Positions 14,170-21,007 of a stretch of 21,007 nucleotides of DNA are shown here, in pieces. The DNA comes from an uncultured Lachnospiraceae bacterium (GTDB lineage Bacteria; Bacillota; Clostridia; Lachnospirales; Lachnospiraceae). Location of the stretch: contig CATXUX010000050.1 in assembly GCA_958402795.1 (NCBI GenBank), positions 1 through 21,007 on the forward strand, written 5' to 3'. Numbering within the stretch: position 1 is the stretch's first letter; the number at the start of each line of letters is the position of its first letter. Made by a program: the position numbers and the translations under genes. The notes under the pieces were generated by a model that saw nothing but the letters and a program-made list of their open reading frames with translations, was not told the origin of the DNA and ran no database searches.

Positions 14170-16545
14170 TCATTTTAACTCCACGATCGTAACGCCGGAA
14201 TCCCCTTCGCCGTATTCTGCAAGGTGATAGGATTTTACATGCTTCTGCCGGCGCAGATATTCATGGATTCCCTTGCGCAGCGCACCGGTTCCTTTCCCAT
14301 GTACGACACGGACGGTGCTCAGGTGGGAGAGAATCGCGTCGTCGAGGTATTTGTCCAGTTCTGCGACCGCCTCATCGACGGTTCTGCCGAGCAGATTGAT
14401 CTCCGGGCGTACCGAAAGAGATTTTCCCATTTTGATACTGCTTTTGGAGGAACCTTTTCGGGAGCGTGTGAGGTAGGGATTCTCTTCCTCAATGATCTCC
14501 AGATCGGAAATGTTGACCTGCGAGCGCAGAATCCCCATCTGTACCGTGACATTTCCGCGGGAGTCCGGCAGGGAACTGACCGTACCTGTCAGGTTCATGC
14601 TGAGAACGCGGACCGATTCGCCCAGCTTAAAGTCGGACGGCTTATGCGTCTTTTTCGGCTTCTGCGCTTTCAGGGCAGAGGCAGAAGAGGTTTCCTGAAT
14701 CTTCCGGCGCAGTTTTTCCCGTTCTTTTTCCATCTCCGAGGCAGAAATGTTCTCTTTCCCGAACTTGCGGAAGTTTTTCATCGTCTCGTCGGCCATCTCC
14801 TTTGCATCCCGGAGAATCGCATTTGCCTTTTCGTTTGCCTCGCGCAGAATCTTTTCGCGCTGTTCGTTCAGGCGCTTCTGGTCCTGCTCGGTCCGTGCCT
14901 TTAATGCTTCAATCTCCCGCTTGTAGGCGGCGATCTCATCCTGCTCCTTCTCAATCGTTTGTCTGCCGGATTCCAGCTCGGTCAGAAGATCTTCAAAAGA
15001 GGCGTCCTGCTCAGAAATGCGCTCTTTCGCGTCTTCGATGATATAGTCCGGCAGACCGAGCTTCTGGGAAATGGCAAAGGCGTTACTCTTGCCCGGCACA
15101 CCGATCAGCAGGCGGTAGGTCGGCTTCAGACTTTCTACGTCAAACTCACAGCATGCATTCTCCACGCCCGGAGTGGTCAGGGCGTAAACCTTCAGTTCGC
15201 TGTAGTGCGTTGTCGCCATCGCGCGGATATTCCGGCTGTGCAGATCGGAGAGGATGGCGGCTGCCAGCGCCGCACCCTCGGTCGGATCCGTTCCGGCGCC
15301 AAGTTCGTCAAAGAGTACAAGAGAATGCTCATCCACTTGATTCAGGAATGAGACGATGTTCGTCATATGGGAGGAGAACGTACTCAGGCTTTGTTCGATA
15401 CTTTGCTCATCGCCGATATCCGCATAAATCTGACGGAATACGGCCAGCTCAGAGCGGTCGGCCGCAGAAATATGCAGTCCGGACTGTCCCATCAGCGTCA
15501 GTAGTCCGACTGTCTTGAGGGACACCGTCTTTCCGCCGGTGTTCGGCCCGGTGATGATCAGCAGCGAGAACTCTTCGCCGAGGGTCACCGTGATGGGAAC
15601 CACCTTTTTGGCGTCCAGCAGAGGATGCCGCCCTTCACGGATCCGGATCCGCCCTTCCGTGTTCAGGAGTGGACGGCTTCCGTTCATATCAAGCGCGAGC
15701 TGTCCCCGGGCAAATATAAAATCCAGATCGGTGAGAACGCGGTAATCGGTGCGGATCTCATCGACATACGCGGCGGTCTGTTCACTGAGACCGGCGAGGA
15801 TGACCTGAATCTCCTCCTGTTCTTTCGCATAAAGCTCCTGCAGCTCATTGTTCAGCTTGACAATGGCCATCGGCTCGATAAAGAAAGTGGAACCGGTGGA
15901 GGACTGATCGTGGATCAGACCGCTTACCTGAGCGCGGTATTCTGCTTTGACCGGGACACAGTAACGGTCGCCGCGCATGGTGATGATCGGATCCTGCAGA
16001 CAGGTGCGCAGAGATCCGTTTACCAGACTGTTCAGCGTCGAATGGATCTTGTCATTGAGTCCGTTGATGCTCCGGCGGATTCGCTTCAGCGTACTGCTGG
16101 CATCGTCGCTGATCTCCTCCTCGCTGACGATGCAGCGCTCGATTTCATTTGCAAGGAGCGTCAGCGGCTCCAGTTGTTCAAAATAGCTGTCAAGACAATC
16201 GGCCAGATCCTCCTGTGTATCGTGGCGTCCGTATGCTTTCACACGGGCCGCCTGACGGAGCAGCCGGCAGATGCGCAGCAATTCCCCGGCGCCGAGTGCG
16301 CCTCCGATCTCCAGCCGCTTCATAGATTCTTCCACCGGGGCGGCGTCGCCGAAAGAGATCCGGCCTTTCCTTATAATCCGTGTAAATGCGGCGGCAGTCT
16401 GCTCCTGCGCCGCTTCGATCCGTGCAGGATCTGTCATTGGCTTCAGGCGGCGGCAAAGTTGCTTTCCGCGAAAAGAAGACGCCTGTTCCTCCAGCATGAG
16501 AATGATTTTATCGTATTCCAGTTTGGTTAATGTCTTTTGATTCAT
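14170..16545 (-). CDS. mutS2: MutS2 family ATPase/endonuclease
   Basis: 791 residues, the usual MutS2 size. The mismatch-recognition domain of MutS is absent, as expected. Core and clamp regions (about 1-290) lead to the ABC-type ATPase: Walker A GPNTGGKT (333-340), LSTFSSHM, and Walker B LVLFDELGAGTDPTEGAAL (from 409). A long coiled coil (about 515-630) precedes a small beta domain and a C-terminal Smr domain (about 715-791) with INLLGRTVDEA and VVHGKGTGALRKG. MutS2 was first described as suppressing recombination; in Bacillus subtilis it has been linked to rescue of collided ribosomes, the Smr domain acting on nucleic acid. AAAGGA precedes the ATG. It is divergent from the HtrA-like gene across a 134-base region. 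Confidence 0.97.
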   Translation of the reverse strand: MNQKTLTKLEYDKIILMLEEQASSFRGKQLCRRLKPMTDPARIEAAQEQTAAAFTRIIRKGRISFGDAAPVEESMKRLEIGGALGAGELLRICRLLRQAARVKAYGRHDTQEDLADCLDSYFEQLEPLTLLANEIERCIVSEEEISDDASSTLKRIRRSINGLNDKIHSTLNSLVNGSLRTCLQDPIITMRGDRYCVPVKAEYRAQVSGLIHDQSSTGSTFFIEPMAIVKLNNELQELYAKEQEEIQVILAGLSEQTAAYVDEIRTDYRVLTDLDFIFARGQLALDMNGSRPLLNTEGRIRIREGRHPLLDAKKVVPITVTLGEEFSLLIITGPNTGGKTVSLKTVGLLTLMGQSGLHISAADRSELAVFRQIYADIGDEQSIEQSLSTFSSHMTNIVSFLNQVDEHSLVLFDELGAGTDPTEGAALAAAILSDLHSRNIRAMATTHYSELKVYALTTPGVENACCEFDVESLKPTYRLLIGVPGKSNAFAISQKLGLPDYIIEDAKERISEQDASFEDLLTELESGRQTIEKEQDEIAAYKREIEALKARTEQDQKRLNEQREKILREANEKANAILRDAKEMADETMKNFRKFGKENISASEMEKEREKLRRKIQETSSASALKAQKPKKTHKPSDFKLGESVRVLSMNLTGTVSSLPDSRGNVTVQMGILRSQVNISDLEIIEEENPYLTRSRKGSSKSSIKMGKSLSVRPEINLLGRTVDEAVAELDKYLDDAILSHLSTVRVVHGKGTGALRKGIHEYLRRQKHVKSYHLAEYGEGDSGVTIVELK

Positions 16546-16626
16546 AAGATAATCCTTTTCTATATTCGTTTTCCGCTATCTTGTAACTAGTTTACCTCAT
16601 TTGTGGAAGAAAGAAAAGGATAAATA

Positions 16627-16655
16627 TTGAACAATCGGGAGGAATCAGTTATACT
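16627..16655 (+). promoter_or_regulatory. promoter of the HtrA-like gene
   Basis: TTGAAC (16627-16632) and TATACT (16650-16655) have an exact 17-base spacer, 25 bases before the ATG. This implies a very short leader. A 6-bp inverted repeat TAGGCT (16657-16662) / AGCCTA (16675-16680) flanks the AAGGAG ribosome binding site and ends on the first base of the start codon. It may be an operator or coincidence. Confidence 0.75.
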
Positions 16656-16679
16656 ATAGGCTGAAGGAGATAAAAGCCT

Positions 16680-17945
16680 ATGCCGAACGACCAGAATACA
16701 AATGAAGAAGAATTTTCGTTTATTCAGGAGACCATAAAGCCAAAATCTGTAAGCGGGAAAAAGATCCTGACGCGCGCCGCACAGCTTGCACTGGGCGGAC
16801 TCGTTTTCGGGGCATGTGCCTGCCTGGCTTTTTATGCGCTGAAACCGCTGGCAAAGAACTGGTTTCAGGACGATCAGGCCGCAGTGACGATCCCCGATGA
16901 AGAAGAGACGGACGCTGCAGAAGAAGAGACGGATCCTACGGCAGAACCGGCGGCGGAGGCGGTCGTCACACCGGAACTGACGGCAGACAGCCTGCTGGAG
17001 ATGGCGGACAGTTTTTATGATATTGTAAAAGAAGCGGATAAAAGCATTGTGTCCATCCAACAGACCACTACGGAGGACTGGACCGCAGAAACTACCGGCC
17101 AAAAAAGCGGATCCGGCGTGATCGCTTCGGACAATGGACGAGAACTGCTGATTCTGGCGGATAATGCAGTCTGCGCGGATGCCCAGAAATGGACGGTGAC
17201 GTTTGCGGATAAGAAGCAGTATCCGGTATCTTTGAAAATTCAGGATAAGAACCGTGGACTGGCGGTGTTCAGTGTGGATCGGAGCGCCCTTGCAGACAGC
17301 ACGTGGAATGCGGTTAAGGTCGCGACGTTCGGCAATTCAAACAGCTGCGTCAGAGGAGATGTTGTGGCTGCGCTGGGAAATGTATTCGGATACGGCGGAG
17401 GCTTTGGCTACGGGATCATCAGTTCCAAATCGTATGATACGGTATTTGCCGACAGCCATTGCGGAGTCATCGCAACCGATATTCCGCTGTCTGAAGATGG
17501 AACAGGAATCCTGATCAATGAAAGCGGAGAGGTGATCGGCCTGATCCGCAGCGGACTTATGCAGGATTCAGCCGCCAATACGGCAAATGCACTGGCTGTT
17601 TCCGACTTAAAGAATGTTCTGGAAAAACTGCTTGCGGGAGAAAGCGTTCCCTATGTCGGACTCAATGGCATATCCGTCACAGAAGAGATCTCGGACGGAC
17701 AGAATATTCCGCAGGGATTCTATGTAACCCAGGTGCAGGAGGACTCTCCGGCAATGGCGGCCGGAATCCAGAACGGAGATGTGATCACCGAGATTGACGG
17801 GACAGAGGTGACGAGCCAGACGGCGTATACAAAAGCGGTAGAGGCGTGCAGTACCGGTGATACGGTCAAGGTACGCGGACAGAGACGCGGCAGCGGCGGC
17901 TTCGTAGACGTAGAATTTACAGTGACGGTTGGAAGCCGGGAATAA
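16680..17945 (+). CDS. HtrA/DegP-like membrane protein with PDZ domain, catalytic triad lost
   Basis: 421 residues. A cytoplasmic tail (1-32), one membrane helix (about 33-55) and an acidic linker (60-100, many Glu and Asp) lead to a trypsin-like fold (about 118-310) and a C-terminal PDZ domain (about 322-418). The protease landmarks are recognisable but altered. GSGVI (144-148) is kept. The catalytic histidine position of the usual TNNHV is asparagine (N162 in LADNAV). The aspartate of DLAV is glycine (G193 in RGLAVFSV). The GNSGGP serine loop reads EDGTGIL (272-278), leaving glycine at the serine position. It is therefore predicted to be a pseudoprotease, perhaps a PDZ scaffold or a regulator of an active HtrA. 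Triad loss is seen by manual alignment. AAGGAG (16664-16669) supports the start. Confidence 0.85.
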   Translation: MPNDQNTNEEEFSFIQETIKPKSVSGKKILTRAAQLALGGLVFGACACLAFYALKPLAKNWFQDDQAAVTIPDEEETDAAEEETDPTAEPAAEAVVTPELTADSLLEMADSFYDIVKEADKSIVSIQQTTTEDWTAETTGQKSGSGVIASDNGRELLILADNAVCADAQKWTVTFADKKQYPVSLKIQDKNRGLAVFSVDRSALADSTWNAVKVATFGNSNSCVRGDVVAALGNVFGYGGGFGYGIISSKSYDTVFADSHCGVIATDIPLSEDGTGILINESGEVIGLIRSGLMQDSAANTANALAVSDLKNVLEKLLAGESVPYVGLNGISVTEEISDGQNIPQGFYVTQVQEDSPAMAAGIQNGDVITEIDGTEVTSQTAYTKAVEACSTGDTVKVRGQRRGSGGFVDVEFTVTVGSRE

Positions 17946-17955
17946 AATGATGATA

Positions 17956-17996
17956 CCAGGATTGTGGAAGTGCGTAGCACGAAACAATCCCACTGG
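17956..17996 (+). other. nested stem-loop upstream of yhaM
   Basis: GGATTGT (17959-17965) pairs with ACAATCC (17984-17990), enclosing a second stem GTGC (17970-17973) / GCAC (17977-17980). CCA (17956-17958) and TGG (17994-17996) can add three more pairs after a bulge. It starts ten bases after the HtrA-like stop. There is no T-run after it, so it is more likely an RNA stability or processing element than a terminator. Confidence 0.5.
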
Positions 17997-18034
17997 AATC
18001 AAAAATGATAATAGAAAGAGGATGTGAAAGCATT

Positions 18035-18979
18035 ATGAGATATATCAATGGACTTTGTGAAGGAGAAACGATTCGGAATGTATATCTTTGCCGGGGAAAG
18101 CGCTCGGCAGAGACAAGGAACGGGAAACCATATGACAACCTGATCCTGCAGGATAAGACCGGAACACTGGACGGAAAGGTCTGGGATCCGAATTCACAGG
18201 GAATCGCAGATTATAACGAGAAAGATTTCGTGGAAGTCGTGGGAGAAGTTATTAAATATAATAACAATCTGCAGCTCAATATTAAGCAGCTTCGCGTTGC
18301 GGCAGAAGGTGAGTACAACCCGGCAGATTATATGCCGACCACAGATAAAAATGTGGACCGGATGTACGAGGCACTGCTCGGATATGTACAGAAGATCTCC
18401 AATCCGTATCTGCGGCAGGCGGTAGAGTATTACTTCGTAAAAGACCAGGATTTTATCCAGTCCTTTAAGCGGCATTCCGCGGCAAAGACCGTTCATCATG
18501 GATTTTCCGGGGGACTGCTGGAACATACGCTGAGCGTGACGATGCTGTGCGAATACTTTGCAAAAACATATGATATCCTCAATCCGGATCTGCTGTATGC
18601 GTCCGCAATCTGCCATGATATCGGAAAAACAAAGGAACTCTCGAATTTTCCGGACAACGACTATACCGATGAAGGACAGCTCGTCGGACATATTGTGATC
18701 GGAGTGGAGATGATCGGCGAAGCGATCCGCTCCGTGCCCGGATTCCCGGAGAAGCTGGCAAATGAATGGAAACACTGCATACTTGCACACCACGGGGAAC
18801 TGGAATATGGTTCACCCAAGAAACCTGCACTTCCGGAGGCACTTGCGCTCAATCTGGCAGATAATGCAGATGCAAAAATGCAGACGCTCAAGGAGATATT
18901 CAAAGGAAAGAAAGGAAACGAGTGGCAGGGATACAATAAGATGTTTGAATCCAACCTGCGTTTGTCTACAAGAGACTGA
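18035..18979 (+). CDS. yhaM: 3'-5' exoribonuclease YhaM family (OB fold plus HD domain)
   Basis: 314 residues from the ATG at 18035, the same length as Bacillus YhaM. An in-frame ATG 30 bases upstream lacks a ribosome binding site, while AGAGG (18017-18021) precedes the chosen start at a rather long distance. The N-terminal OB-fold (about 10-90) includes LILQDKTGTLDGKVWD. The HD phosphohydrolase domain (about 145-300) has HHGFSGGLLEHTLSV, SAICHDIGKTKEL (metal-binding HD pair), ILAHHGELEYGSP and NLADNADAKMQ. YhaM trims a few nucleotides from RNA 3' ends and takes part in RNA turnover. No promoter is seen, so it is probably co-transcribed with the HtrA-like gene. Confidence 0.95.
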   Translation: MRYINGLCEGETIRNVYLCRGKRSAETRNGKPYDNLILQDKTGTLDGKVWDPNSQGIADYNEKDFVEVVGEVIKYNNNLQLNIKQLRVAAEGEYNPADYMPTTDKNVDRMYEALLGYVQKISNPYLRQAVEYYFVKDQDFIQSFKRHSAAKTVHHGFSGGLLEHTLSVTMLCEYFAKTYDILNPDLLYASAICHDIGKTKELSNFPDNDYTDEGQLVGHIVIGVEMIGEAIRSVPGFPEKLANEWKHCILAHHGELEYGSPKKPALPEALALNLADNADAKMQTLKEIFKGKKGNEWQGYNKMFESNLRLSTRD

Positions 18980-18988
18980 TGCAGGCGT

Positions 18989-19002
18989 CTGCATATATGC
19001 AG
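18989..19002. repeat. 14-bp perfect palindrome after yhaM
   Basis: CTGCATATATGCAG lies ten bases after the yhaM stop. It has no spacer and no T-run, so it is a better candidate for a protein site than a terminator. It may be chance. Confidence 0.3.
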
Positions 19003-19031
19003 CATGGAGCGATCAAATCATGGGAAGAATA

Positions 19032-19063
19032 ACGCTGCCGTCAGGCAGCGTGTTCGTTTCCTT
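19032..19063 (+). terminator. probable terminator between yhaM and the rRNA methyltransferase
   Basis: ACGCTGCC (19032-19039) pairs perfectly with GGCAGCGT (19044-19051) around a four-base loop. An interrupted T-rich tract (19053-19064) follows. The weak tract suggests partial termination. A second small hairpin, CAGCA (19065-19069) / TGCTG (19073-19077), lies just before the next ribosome binding site. Confidence 0.65.
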
Positions 19064-19108
19064 TCAGCAGAATGCTGCGAAATGTAACTGGGCAGGAGGA
19101 AAATCAGG

Positions 19109-20785
19109 ATGCAGAAAAATGAAACTGCAGTTGTGGAGATAGAAGATATCAGCGTAGAAGGAGCAGGAATCGGGAAAGTAAACGGGTATACGCTGTTCGT
19201 TAAGGATACCGTGATCGGCGACGTGGCGGAAGTCCGTGTCATGAAGGCAAAAAAGAATTATGGATATGCACGCCTGATGAAGCTGCTTACCCCATCGCCG
19301 GACCGCGTCGCCCCCGGATGCGCATTTGCACGGCAGTGCGGTGGCTGCCAGATTCAGGAAATGTCCTACGAAAAGCAACTGGAATTTAAACAGAAAAAAG
19401 TGCGGAACAATCTGGAACGCATCGGTGGATTCTCCCCGGCGTTCCTGGATTCTGTCATGGAACCGATCATCGGAATGGAAGAGCCGTTTCATTACCGCAA
19501 CAAAGCACAGTTCCCGTTCGGAACAGATAAAAGCGGCAATCCTGTTACCGGATTTTATGCGGGACGTACCCATGACATCATCGCAAATACAGACTGCCCG
19601 CTGGGCGTGCCAGTCAACAAGGAAATACTGGAACTGACACTAGACTTCATGAAAAAGTACGGAATCCATTCCTACGATGAAAAAACCGGGAAGGGACTCC
19701 TCCGTCATACACTGATCCGGTATGGCTTTTCAACGAAGGAAATCATGGTTTGCTACGTGGTGAATGGCGATAAGATTCCACATGCGGAAGAACTGGTCCG
19801 GCAATTGAAAAAAATCCCGGGAATGACCAGCATCACCCTCAGTCCGAATACAAAACGGACAAATGTCATCATGGGCGATTCCTATGAAGTTCTGTGGGGC
19901 CAGCCATTTATCACAGACTATATAGGCAACGTAAAATATCAGATCTCTTCGTTATCCTTTTATCAGGTAAACCCCGTGCAGACAGAAAAACTGTACAGCC
20001 TGGCACTGGAATACGCAGACCTGAAAGGAGAAGAAACCGTGTGGGATCTGTACTGCGGGATCGGGACGATCTCCCTCTTCCTCGCACAGAAGGCACGTCG
20101 GGTGTACGGCGCCGAGATCGTGCCGCAGGCAATCGAAGACGCACGAAATAACGCAAAACTCAATGGAATCAAAAACGCAGAGTTCTTCGTGGGAAAGGCA
20201 GAGGAAATACTGCCCGAATGGTATAAAGAGCAGGAAGCATCAAAAAAGGACCCCAAAGAAAGTCCGGCTAGGGCAGATGTGATCGTGGTAGATCCTCCGA
20301 GGAAAGGATGCGAAGAAACACTGCTTCAGACAATGGCAGATATGCAGCCGGAAAAAATCGTGTATGTAAGCTGCGACTCCGCAACACTGGCAAGAGATTT
20401 GAAAGTACTGTGCGGAAGAGGATATCAGGTGGAAAAAATAAGGGCGGTAGACCAATTCCCTATGACGGTGCATGTGGAGACGGTTGTTTTGCTTTCCAAG
20501 GGAGAAATCGACTCGAAAAAAGTGCGGGTGGAGTTCTCGCTGGAGGATATGGATATGTCCGGGTTCCAGAAGGGCGCCACATATGAGCAGATCAAGACGT
20601 ATGTGCTGGAGCATAGCGGCTTGAAGGTATCTTCTCTGTACATCTCCCAGGTCAAGCGGAAGTGCGGTCTGGATGTAGGACAGAATTATAACCTGTCAAA
20701 GAAGGAAGATGCTAAAGTACCGCAGTGTCCGCCGGAAAAAGAGCGGGCAATCAGGGATGCACTGAAATTTTTCCATCTCATATAG
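19109..20785 (+). CDS. rlmD: 23S rRNA (uracil-5-)-methyltransferase, RlmD/RumA type, with C-terminal extra domain
   Basis: 558 residues, about 90 longer than a plain RumA-family enzyme. The TRAM domain (about 1-60) is followed by iron-sulfur ligands C71, C77, C80 and C163. The SAM-dependent fold has DLYCGIGT (313-320), DPPRKG (395-400) and the nucleophile C422 in YVSCDSATLARDL. It transfers a methyl group from SAM to C5 of a 23S rRNA uracil; Gram-positive homologues may modify two sites (RlmCD). Residues about 467-558 form an additional domain: KVRVEFSLEDMDMSGF, then ATYEQIKTYVLEHSGLKVS, YISQVKRKCGL, and a PPEKERAIRDAL tail, with unknown function and perhaps nucleic-acid contact. AGGAGG (19095-19100) lies eight bases before the ATG. 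Confidence 0.95.
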   Translation: MQKNETAVVEIEDISVEGAGIGKVNGYTLFVKDTVIGDVAEVRVMKAKKNYGYARLMKLLTPSPDRVAPGCAFARQCGGCQIQEMSYEKQLEFKQKKVRNNLERIGGFSPAFLDSVMEPIIGMEEPFHYRNKAQFPFGTDKSGNPVTGFYAGRTHDIIANTDCPLGVPVNKEILELTLDFMKKYGIHSYDEKTGKGLLRHTLIRYGFSTKEIMVCYVVNGDKIPHAEELVRQLKKIPGMTSITLSPNTKRTNVIMGDSYEVLWGQPFITDYIGNVKYQISSLSFYQVNPVQTEKLYSLALEYADLKGEETVWDLYCGIGTISLFLAQKARRVYGAEIVPQAIEDARNNAKLNGIKNAEFFVGKAEEILPEWYKEQEASKKDPKESPARADVIVVDPPRKGCEETLLQTMADMQPEKIVYVSCDSATLARDLKVLCGRGYQVEKIRAVDQFPMTVHVETVVLLSKGEIDSKKVRVEFSLEDMDMSGFQKGATYEQIKTYVLEHSGLKVSSLYISQVKRKCGLDVGQNYNLSKKEDAKVPQCPPEKERAIRDALKFFHLI

Positions 20786-20790
20786 AAAGT

Positions 20791-20842
20791 TAAAAGCTGT
20801 ACCGTAGAATTAGAGATTTCACGGTACAGCTTTTATTTTTGG
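20791..20842. terminator. strong, probably bidirectional intrinsic terminator
   Basis: A perfect 15-bp stem, TAAAAGCTGTACCGT (20791-20805) with ACGGTACAGCTTTTA (20821-20835), has a 15-base loop and is followed by TTTTT. It ends the methyltransferase transcript. AAAA/TTTT inside the arms lets it also serve the converging gene whose stop lies at 20848. Confidence 0.92.
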
Positions 20843-20847
20843 CGTTG

Positions 20848-21007
20848 TTAGACTTTTTGCTGCTTTTTCTTTGCCGAAGGGATAATCTCTTCGTGGAAAA
20901 AATAATTGACCACGATAGGCGGATCGTTGAACGGGCGTTTGATGGAATCATTATCCCGGACATACAGTAGCCCTTCCTCTTGGCAAAACTGCCGCATCTG
21001 CGCATCC
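20848..21007 (-). CDS. 3' end of an unidentified minus-strand gene (partial)
   Basis: A minus-strand frame runs in from the right edge and stops at 20848-20850, giving the last 52 residues. They include MRQFCQEEGLLYVRDND, then IKRPFNDPPIVVNYFFHEE and a lysine- and glutamine-rich tail KKKQQKV. Codon use matches the neighbours, and the frame ends right at the bidirectional terminator, which supports it as real coding sequence. I do not recognise the family. A longer overlapping minus-strand frame (20790-21005) has arginine- and serine-rich composition and runs through the terminator stem, so it is the less likely one. Confidence 0.6.
   Translation of the reverse strand, partial: DAQMRQFCQEEGLLYVRDNDSIKRPFNDPPIVVNYFFHEEIIPSAKKKQQKV

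Noticed and set aside
13453..14178. Open plus-strand frames opposite the response regulator and mutS2
   Set aside because: They are antisense shadows: no family motifs, no ribosome binding sites, and strong conserved motifs on the minus strand.
16657..16680. RNA hairpin TAGGCT/AGCCTA masking the ribosome binding site of the HtrA-like gene
   Set aside because: With transcription expected to start near 16662, most of the left arm would not be in the RNA. It remains possible as a DNA site but not as a translation switch.
1..21007. CRISPR array, tRNA, rRNA, prophage, IS element or toxin-antitoxin pair
   Set aside because: None is visible. There is no spaced direct-repeat array, no transposase or integrase motif, and no small paired toxin and antitoxin frames with ribosome binding sites.

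Overview
The window reads as ordinary chromosome of a Gram-positive anaerobe, most likely a gut Clostridium-type Bacillota of the family Lachnospiraceae. The grounds are the gdpP-rplI-dnaB cluster, strong AGGAGG ribosome binding sites, a VanY-type carboxypeptidase, a YhaM exonuclease, MutS2, a 56-residue two-cluster ferredoxin, and a moderate GC coding style rich in GAA/GCG/CGG codons. The genus cannot be fixed from the sequence alone. There is no rRNA, tRNA, CRISPR array, phage gene or recognisable insertion sequence.

Layout. 162-5089 (+): a degenerate GGDEF-EAL protein, a membrane-anchored M15/VanY D,D-carboxypeptidase whose cytoplasmic N-terminus is built from six 48-bp repeats, and an ammonium transporter fused to a PII signal protein. 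The transporter has a consensus promoter followed at once by an intrinsic terminator (attenuator-like). 5262-9234 (+): the conserved gdpP-rplI-dnaB cluster (c-di-AMP hydrolysis, ribosomal protein L9, replicative helicase). 9243-10562 (-): a MerR-type DNA-binding protein with a long low-complexity linker and a C-terminal coiled coil, then a gene-free stretch holding a roughly 96-nt nested hairpin and an 18-bp palindrome, then a small ferredoxin. 10773-11966 (+): an orphan sugar-type substrate-binding lipoprotein. 11986-16545 (-): mutS2 followed by an OmpR-type response regulator and its sensor kinase. 16680-20785 (+): an HtrA-like protein that has lost its catalytic triad but kept its PDZ domain, yhaM, and a 23S rRNA uracil methyltransferase (RlmD/RumA type) with a C-terminal extra domain. 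A strong terminator and the 3' end of an unidentified minus-strand gene close the window.

How the genes relate. Most are housekeeping genes in replication, translation, RNA turnover and the cell envelope. Several carry nucleotide-second-messenger or nitrogen signalling domains: c-di-AMP for GdpP, a probable c-di-GMP-binding or inactive protein, and PII. I do not see a multi-gene defence or biosynthetic system. The most unusual items are individual proteins and RNA/DNA elements: the Amt-PII fusion with its attenuator-like leader and no uridylylation tyrosine, the HtrA-like pseudoprotease, the RacA-like MerR protein, the repeat-bearing carboxypeptidase tail, and the large hairpin element at 10243-10361.
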